NCBI GenBank assembly: GCA_045537495.1
Contig: JAZSPN010000133.1
Span: forward strand, 5,574 to 69,573
Direction: 5' to 3'
Source of the DNA: UBA1425 sp045537495
Lineage (GTDB): Bacteria > Bacillota > Clostridia > Oscillospirales > Acutalibacteraceae
Length of the DNA: 64,000 nt
The notes below the pieces were generated by a model. The model made no database searches. It saw only the letters and a list, made by a program, of their open reading frames with translations, and had not been told where the DNA came from. Positions 58,836-64,000 of the stretch are shown piece by piece. Numbering within the stretch: the first letter of the stretch is position 1; each line of letters begins with the position of its first letter. Both the position numbers and the translations under genes were made by a program.

Positions 58836-60692
58836 ATGAAGCTCAGAGCGCCGTCGGTACCGCTCATCACCGTGGATCCGTATTTTTCGGTATGGTCGGC
58901 GGCAGACCGACTTTACGATGCCGATACAGTCCACTGGACAGGAAAAGAAAACGTTATATCGGGAACGGTTACCGTTGACGGAGAAACGTTTTCCTTTATG
59001 GGAAAGAACGATGCAGATGTAATCAGGCAGACATCTCTCGATATTTCGGCAATGTTTACCGAATATAAATTTTCAACCGAAAAAATCACACTCAGCATAA
59101 GCTTTTTCTCAACACTTTTTACAGACGATCTTTATCTTTTGTCGCGTCCCGCATCTTATATGGCGGTGAAGTATTCATCAAATGACGGCAAGGAGCACAA
59201 GGTAAGCGTTAAAATAACGGCGGACGAAACTCTTTGCACGGACAAAAGAGGAGATCTTCCGATAGATTTTACCGAGGGAAAAATCGGAGAAATCAGCATC
59301 GGCAGAATGGGAACAAAGGATCAGAAAGTTCTTAACCGCTCGGGAGATGATCTTCGTATTGACTGGGGATATTTTTATCTTTGTACCAACGGCGGAACGG
59401 TTAACGCTTGCGACGGCAGGCTTTGTGCCGATATCTCACTCTCCGAGGACAAAGAATCTCTTGTCGTTTTTGCCTATGACGATATAAAATCGCTCATATA
59501 CTTCGGGAAGCAGATTGATGCCTACTGGAGAAAGAGCGGTAAAACGTTTGAACAAATAATTGAGGAAGCCTTCTCCGATTACGAAAAGCTTGTTATCAAG
59601 GGCAGGGAATTCTCCTCATCACTTTATGAAGAGGCGCTTCTCAAAGGCGGAGAAAAGTATGCAGAGCTTCTTTCTCTTGCTTACAGACAGGTAATTGCGG
59701 CACATAAGCTTGCTGTCGATGAAGAGGGGAACAACATTTTCGTATCAAAGGAGTGTTTCAGCAACGGCTGTGCGGCAACGGTCGATGTTACATATCCTTC
59801 TGCACCTCTTTTTATCAAATACAATACAGAGCTTTTAAAGGGAATGCTCAGACCTGTTTTCCGTTATGCACAAAGTGATGCGTGGGAATACGATTTTGCA
59901 CCGCACGACGTCGGACAGTATCCGATACTCAACGGCCAGGTTTATGCGCAAAACAGACTCGAATATCAGATGCCCGTTGAAGAATGCGGAAATATGCTCA
60001 TTCTCTGTGCGGCAATAACCGAAAAAGACGGAAATTCCGACTTTGTACAGCCGTACACGGATACGCTGGCACAGTGGTGCGAGTATCTTATCACTTACGG
60101 CGAGGATCCCGGTAACCAGCTTTGCACGGATGACTTTGCGGGACATCTTGCCCATAACTGCAACCTTTCGCTTAAAGCGATTTTCGGCATAGTCGGGTAT
60201 TCGAAAATCCTTCGTGCAGAAAACAAAAACGACGAAGCGGAAAAATATATGAAGATTGCACGGGACATGGCAAAAAGCTGGACGGAGCGTGCCGCAAACA
60301 GCGACGGAAGCTTCCGACTTGCCTTTGACAGACCTGAAAGCTTCAGCATGAAATATAACATTATCTGGGACAAGATTTTCAAGACGAACATCTTCCCGCC
60401 GAGTGTCATATATTCCGAATTTTCGAGCTATCGCAAGCACATAAGACCGTTCGGACTTCCGCTTGACGAAAGATCGGATTACACAAAATCCGACTGGCTT
60501 GTCTGGTGTGCATGTATGGCATATACGAAAGAGGAGTTCGAGGAATTCATTGAGCCGCTCTGGAAGAGCTATCATTATACTTCATCGAGAGTTCCGATGA
60601 CGGACTGGTATTTCACATCGACGAGCATACAAAGAGGCTTCCAGAACAGAACGGTGCAGGGCGGATTATTTATAAAACTTCTTATGGACTGA
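58836..60692 (+). CDS. Glutaminase-like (GtaA/DUF4965-DUF1793) protein
   Basis: 618 residues. The opening LRAPSVPLITVDPYFSVWSAADRLYDADTVHWTG is split over the DUF5127 region and is highly typical; a (alpha/alpha)6-like C-terminal domain follows with YAQSDAWEYDFAPHDVGQYP, VEECGNMLI, LAHNCNLSLKAIFGI and the C-terminal PMTDWYFT. Fungal GtaA relatives are called glutaminases, but gut-bacterial members may instead act on glycans. No signal peptide, so probably intracellular. ATG 58836 has GGGAGG upstream. 12 bases before the sialidase-like gene. Confidence 0.8.
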   Translation: MKLRAPSVPLITVDPYFSVWSAADRLYDADTVHWTGKENVISGTVTVDGETFSFMGKNDADVIRQTSLDISAMFTEYKFSTEKITLSISFFSTLFTDDLYLLSRPASYMAVKYSSNDGKEHKVSVKITADETLCTDKRGDLPIDFTEGKIGEISIGRMGTKDQKVLNRSGDDLRIDWGYFYLCTNGGTVNACDGRLCADISLSEDKESLVVFAYDDIKSLIYFGKQIDAYWRKSGKTFEQIIEEAFSDYEKLVIKGREFSSSLYEEALLKGGEKYAELLSLAYRQVIAAHKLAVDEEGNNIFVSKECFSNGCAATVDVTYPSAPLFIKYNTELLKGMLRPVFRYAQSDAWEYDFAPHDVGQYPILNGQVYAQNRLEYQMPVEECGNMLILCAAITEKDGNSDFVQPYTDTLAQWCEYLITYGEDPGNQLCTDDFAGHLAHNCNLSLKAIFGIVGYSKILRAENKNDEAEKYMKIARDMAKSWTERAANSDGSFRLAFDRPESFSMKYNIIWDKIFKTNIFPPSVIYSEFSSYRKHIRPFGLPLDERSDYTKSDWLVWCACMAYTKEEFEEFIEPLWKSYHYTSSRVPMTDWYFTSTSIQRGFQNRTVQGGLFIKLLMD

Positions 60693-60704
60693 GGAGAAAC
60701 CGAT

Positions 60705-61946
60705 ATGGAACATAAAATGATTTCATGGTCACAGCTTCCCGATCTTGAAAAAGAAGATCTCGGGCTGCCCGTTATAAAAAATGAAACGGTAAAGCTCTAT
60801 AACGGAACGGCAGAAAAAGATCTCGGCGCATTTTCGCTTCATCCGCACATTACATATTTTGAAGGAACGCTTTTCGCACACTGGAGTGTTCATTACAGAG
60901 ATGAGGACTCCCCGGGACAGTATGTACGCTATGCGATATCGAGGGATAACGGCGAAAGCTGGAGCGATCCCTACGCCGACAGTGCCGTACTGTTTCCTCC
61001 CATGGAAAACCCCATATCAAATCCCGACGAAAAGGATGCCGACGGCGTTCGCATACTGGGACACAGACCTCATGACAGATGCGGTACGGGTGAACAATCG
61101 CATATAACGTGGATGAACGATCTTTGCGGATATTTTCATCTTATGCTCTGTTCAAACGGTTTTGCACAGGTTGACGGAAAGCTTTACGCAATAGCCGAAG
61201 CGGCAAAAGGTGTAAACGGCGGTATCGGCAGAGTTGCACGTGAGATAAAGGCTGACGGAACAAAAGGTAAAATTTTCTGGCTGAATGAAGATGTTCCCGA
61301 TCTCAGAAAAATAAATCCGTACGCGATAAACGTTGAAGAATACGACAATTCGGCTTACGACAAAGAGCTTGCCGAAAAAATTATATGGTATCTTACCGAT
61401 CCCCGTCATATGCCGCAATGGGATATGCTTCCGAGGGGCTGGAAACAGAGGGACGGCAAGACGGTGCACGAGTGGAGTGCGGAATTTGCATCACGTCACA
61501 ACGGTGCAGGTTGCGGAGAAACAACGTACTCCTACGAAGCTGCCGACGGAACGCATATCAGATTCTGGAGAAACAACCAGAAGATACAGCACGTTCAGTA
61601 CAGCTACGACAAGGGCGAAACATGGACGAATGTGCTTGACACAGAGTTTCCCGATACGGGAGCGAGAACGAGTGTCGGAAATCTTCCCGACGGCAGAGTT
61701 TACGCTGTCGGAAATCCCGGTGTAAAGCGTATGCAGCTTTGCCTCAGCGTATCAAAGGACGGATATCTTTTTGACGAGAATTATATTCTTGCAATGAATC
61801 CCGAGCTCATGAAATACAGAGGAAGAGCAAAGGGCACGGGTTTCCATTATCCTCACAGTACAATATCGGAAGATTCGCTGTTCGTAATTTATTCACAGAA
61901 TAAAGAAGACATATTTATTGCGAAAATAAAGATTTCCGATATCTGA
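60705..61946 (+). CDS. Sialidase-superfamily (BNR-repeat) protein
   Basis: 413 residues, six-bladed propeller pattern. Asp-box-like repeats are visible: SRDNGESWSDP near 80 and SYDKGETWTNV near 305. HPHITYFEGTLFAHWS near 46 and FHYPHSTISEDSLFVIYS near the end are typical blade strands. Sialidases release terminal sialic acid; relatives act on other sugars and no full arginine triad could be assigned by eye. There is no signal peptide, which is unusual for a true exo-sialidase. Probably works with the upstream glutaminase-like protein. Confidence 0.7.
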   Translation: MEHKMISWSQLPDLEKEDLGLPVIKNETVKLYNGTAEKDLGAFSLHPHITYFEGTLFAHWSVHYRDEDSPGQYVRYAISRDNGESWSDPYADSAVLFPPMENPISNPDEKDADGVRILGHRPHDRCGTGEQSHITWMNDLCGYFHLMLCSNGFAQVDGKLYAIAEAAKGVNGGIGRVAREIKADGTKGKIFWLNEDVPDLRKINPYAINVEEYDNSAYDKELAEKIIWYLTDPRHMPQWDMLPRGWKQRDGKTVHEWSAEFASRHNGAGCGETTYSYEAADGTHIRFWRNNQKIQHVQYSYDKGETWTNVLDTEFPDTGARTSVGNLPDGRVYAVGNPGVKRMQLCLSVSKDGYLFDENYILAMNPELMKYRGRAKGTGFHYPHSTISEDSLFVIYSQNKEDIFIAKIKISDI

Positions 61947-61953
61947 TTGATTT

Positions 61954-62502
61954 ATGAAAAACAGTAAAATACAAAAAATGATATTGGCGGCATCGTTTTT
62001 GGCTTTGTCGTACGTAATGCCGTTTCTGACGGGACAGATTCCCGAGATAGGCTCAATGCTGTGTCCCATGCACATTCCCGTATTGCTGTGCGGTTTTGTG
62101 TGCGGATGGAAATGGGGACTTACCGTCGGATTTACGGCACCCGTTTTCAGGTCGCTGACTCTCGGAATGCCACCGCTGTTCCCCGTTGCCGTAAGTATGG
62201 CTTTTGAGCTTGCCGCTTACGGTGCAACAGCGGGACTTATGTATGCCGTTTTACCGAGGAAAAAACCGTACATATATTTATCATTGATCGTTTCGATGAT
62301 TGCGGGCAGATTACTGTGGGGCGCGTCAATGCTTGTATGTTCGGGCATCGGCGGCGTGACATTCGGTTTATCCGCATTCTGGGCGGGAGCAATAGCGAAT
62401 GCAGTTCCCGGCATCGTGATACAGATAGTTTTAGTTCCCGTAATCGTGATGCTTCTTGAAAAAACAAGGTTACTGAATAATAAGGGCTTGGCAAAATCAT
62501 GA
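61954..62502 (+). CDS. ECF transporter S component (vitamin or nucleoside uptake)
   Basis: 182 residues with about five to six membrane helices. AASFLALSYVMPFLTG and the loop CPMHIPVLLCGFVCGWKWGLTVGFTAPVFRSL are typical of ECF S components. It would bind a small substrate and rely on a shared EcfAA'T module encoded elsewhere. Its stop overlaps the start of the kinase gene by 4 bases (ATGA), so the two products are made together, suggesting uptake followed by phosphorylation. The substrate is unknown. Confidence 0.8.
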   Translation: MKNSKIQKMILAASFLALSYVMPFLTGQIPEIGSMLCPMHIPVLLCGFVCGWKWGLTVGFTAPVFRSLTLGMPPLFPVAVSMAFELAAYGATAGLMYAVLPRKKPYIYLSLIVSMIAGRLLWGASMLVCSGIGGVTFGLSAFWAGAIANAVPGIVIQIVLVPVIVMLLEKTRLLNNKGLAKS

Positions 62503-63569
62503 ATTATAACGAAAACACACAAAAACTTCTGATTGAGCACTGTAAGAATTATCCTGCGCTGACTGTGTGGGATGTGTTCAAGTTTTTGCATCAGAGCTCT
62601 TTCGGCTGTGAACATATGGTGACTTCGGAAAAATCGGCAACGGAGAGTATAAAAGAGGAGCTTGCTTTTGTCGGAAGCGGCAGGAAGGAAGCACTTGTTG
62701 AACCGCTTGACGGTGATTACGGCAGGGTAAGTCTTGCGTATGTCGCAAAGGGGCTCAGTGCACAAACGCTGGGAAGGCTGTTTTACCTTTCGGCAAAACA
62801 GGAGAAAGACGGCTGTAACAAGCTGTCCGGAAAGATACGTATTGCAGAAGAGCTTGCGGAAAAAGGTCTTCTCCCGTTTTCAAGAAGCGAATTTTCCGAT
62901 GCGTTGTTACAGTGGAAGGATACGGGCTTCTCTTCGGTACATCATTCGGATGTGTACAAAAGAGAGTACAGTCCGGCATACAGAGTAATTTCGAATGAAT
63001 TTGTGCCGTTTCTTCCGTTGTTTCTGAAAATTGATTCACTTCTTTCCGTCGGAAGGCTGACACTTGCCGTTGACGGAGGAAGTGCAAGCGGAAAAACCAC
63101 TCTCGGAAAAATGCTCAGGGAGATTTACGGTTGTACCGTTTTTCATACCGATGACTTTTTTCTTCGTCCCGAACAGAGGACCGAAGAACGTCTTTCACAG
63201 ACGGGAGGGAATTTTGACAGAGAACGCTTCATAGAGGAAGTACTTGTTCCGCTCAGCAAAAACGAAACGGTAAAATACCGCCGTTACGACTGTTCAACGG
63301 GCACACTCTCTTCCCCCGTCGAGGTGAATCCCGAAAGACTCTGCATTATAGAGGGCGCTTACTCCATGCACCCCGAAGCGGAAAAGTATTATGATTTTTC
63401 GGTATTTCTTTCTGTTACGGATGATATTCAGAGGGAAAGGATACTCAAAAGAAATACACCGCAAACGGCGGAACGTTTTTTCGGGGAATGGATTCCGATG
63501 GAAAAGAAGTATTTCAACGAAACGAACATCGAAAAAAGATGCAGCATGACAATAAAAATTGATGAATAA
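62499..63569 (+). CDS. P-loop kinase (uridine-kinase-like) with N-terminal extension domain
   Basis: 356 residues. Residues about 1-185 form an alpha-helical domain I do not recognise (VWDVFKFLHQSSFGCEHM, LSGKIRIAEELAEK). From about 188 a uridine-kinase/phosphoribulokinase-type domain begins: Walker A VDGGSASGKTTLGKML, FHTDDFFLR, GGNFDRERFIEEV, YDCSTGTL and IIEGAYSMHPEAEKYYDFSVFL. It would phosphorylate a nucleoside, vitamin or sugar brought in by the overlapping S component. Followed by a clear terminator. Confidence 0.8.
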   Translation: MNYNENTQKLLIEHCKNYPALTVWDVFKFLHQSSFGCEHMVTSEKSATESIKEELAFVGSGRKEALVEPLDGDYGRVSLAYVAKGLSAQTLGRLFYLSAKQEKDGCNKLSGKIRIAEELAEKGLLPFSRSEFSDALLQWKDTGFSSVHHSDVYKREYSPAYRVISNEFVPFLPLFLKIDSLLSVGRLTLAVDGGSASGKTTLGKMLREIYGCTVFHTDDFFLRPEQRTEERLSQTGGNFDRERFIEEVLVPLSKNETVKYRRYDCSTGTLSSPVEVNPERLCIIEGAYSMHPEAEKYYDFSVFLSVTDDIQRERILKRNTPQTAERFFGEWIPMEKKYFNETNIEKRCSMTIKIDE

Positions 63570-63574
63570 AAGAA

Positions 63575-63610
63575 GAGCTGTCCTGATTTTCGGGACAGCT
63601 CATTGTTTTA
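63575..63610 (+). terminator. Terminator after the kinase gene
   Basis: GAGCTGTCC (63575-63583) pairs perfectly with GGACAGCTC (63593-63601), followed by ATTGTTTT. Confidence 0.8.
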
Positions 63611-63637
63611 CTAAGTAAGAATATTAAATTAAAAGAG

Positions 63638-63838
63638 TTATCTTATATCGTTCAACCCCAGGATATAATCGGTTGTTGTATTGTGATATTGTGCAAGAGC
63701 AATCAAAATATAAGTCGGAATATCTCGTTGTCCAAGTTCATAATTAGAATAGACTTGTTGTGAGCAATTCAATATTTGAGCCATTTGTTTTTGAGTCAAA
63801 TCGGCATCTTCTCGTAAATCTCTTATTCTACGGTACAT
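63638..63838 (-). CDS. Small XRE-family helix-turn-helix regulator
   Basis: 66 residues, essentially one Cro/CI-type domain: IRDLREDADLTQKQMAQILNC, QQVYSNYELGQRDIP, and a YHNTTTDYILGLND tail, the usual HTH_3 length. DNA-binding repressor. ATG 63838 has GGTGA 5 bases upstream. It is divergent from the gene starting near 63962 and may control it. Confidence 0.82.
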   Translation of the reverse strand: MYRRIRDLREDADLTQKQMAQILNCSQQVYSNYELGQRDIPTYILIALAQYHNTTTDYILGLNDIR

Positions 63839-63878
63839 AAAATCACCACAATTATTATAAACCATCGTAATTTATGTA

Positions 63879-63907
63879 TTGACAAATACCGCAAAATGCA
63901 GTAAGAT
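63879..63907 (+). promoter_or_regulatory. Promoter of the gene at the right edge
   Basis: TTGACA (63879-63884), a 17-base spacer and TAAGAT (63902-63907). The -35 lies about 40 bases from the divergent XRE start, so the XRE protein could bind here. Confidence 0.7.
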
Positions 63908-63961
63908 GTTCATGGAAATTGTTTTTCGAAAATTAATCTGTTTAGAAAGGGTGCAGTCAAT

Positions 63962-64000
63962 ATGGATACTATGGATGCTATGAAAAAGAGGATTTTGCTT
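63962..64000 (+). CDS. Start of an unidentified gene (cut by the window end)
   Basis: A frame of 13 codons beginning MDTMDAMKKRILL, with GAAAGGG about 11 bases upstream and a consensus-like promoter before it. Too short to identify. One of the next in-frame ATG codons could be the true start. Confidence 0.4.
   Translation, partial: MDTMDAMKKRILL

Overview
The window looks like part of the chromosome of an uncultured, gut-type Bacillota (class Clostridia, plausibly Oscillospirales or a relative). The grounds are strong AGGAGG-type ribosome sites with some TTG and GTG starts, clean TTGACA/TATAAT promoters with 17-base spacers, many rho-independent terminators, no outer-membrane genes, and familiar clostridial blocks (mreBCD-mrdA-minD, a TPP-riboswitch-controlled thiT, ECF S components, LytTR regulation). 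The taxonomic call is inference. No phage, IS element or CRISPR array was seen.

Region 1 (0-15.6 kb) is mostly carbohydrate handling. A minus-strand five-gene unit (7764 down to 368) encodes a membrane-anchored phosphoesterase, a secreted beta-helix protein, a GH92 alpha-mannosidase, a YdcF-type protein and a Gfo/Idh/MocA oxidoreductase. A plus-strand unit (9854-14838) encodes a hypoxanthine-DNA glycosylase, a patatin, a RibD/DHFR-fold reductase, a GH130 mannoside phosphorylase or hydrolase, and a secreted DUF4838 protein. An aldo/keto reductase with an overlapping YjbR-type gene and a membrane-bound XRE protein lie around them.

Region 2 (15.6-25.8 kb) is the most unusual part. One minus-strand operon carries two polytopic membrane proteins followed by four tandem paralogous B12-binding radical SAM proteins of about 640 residues. 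All four share the same uncharacterised C-terminal domain. Its promoter has a perfect palindrome in the -35/-10 spacer. No precursor peptide was found.

Region 3 (25.9-31.5 kb) holds a small lipoprotein, a sugar isomerase-dehydrogenase pair, a thiamine transporter under a TPP riboswitch with an attenuator, an orphan SPASM-like radical SAM protein and a VTT-family membrane protein. Region 4 (31.6-42.3 kb) is a long plus-strand unit: gltX, glnS, a membrane protein, a lipoprotein, mreB, mreC, mreD, a class B PBP (mrdA), minD without minC, and a PduL phosphotransacylase. Region 5 (42.3-48.2 kb, minus) holds a two-subunit ABC exporter, a small membrane protein and a LytTR regulator whose receiver has Glu in place of the phospho-accepting Asp, followed by a pyridoxamine kinase.

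Region 6 (48.3-64 kb) contains a possible structured RNA, a GPH-type sugar symporter, an AlgI/AlgX-like O-acetylation pair, a family-4 uracil-DNA glycosylase, a large repeat-containing lipoprotein, tRNA-Lys(UUU), an EEP-family phosphodiesterase, OGG-like and Nth glycosylases flanking a cluster of DnaA-box-like sites, a glutaminase-like and a sialidase-like protein, an ECF S component translationally coupled to a P-loop kinase, and a small XRE regulator.
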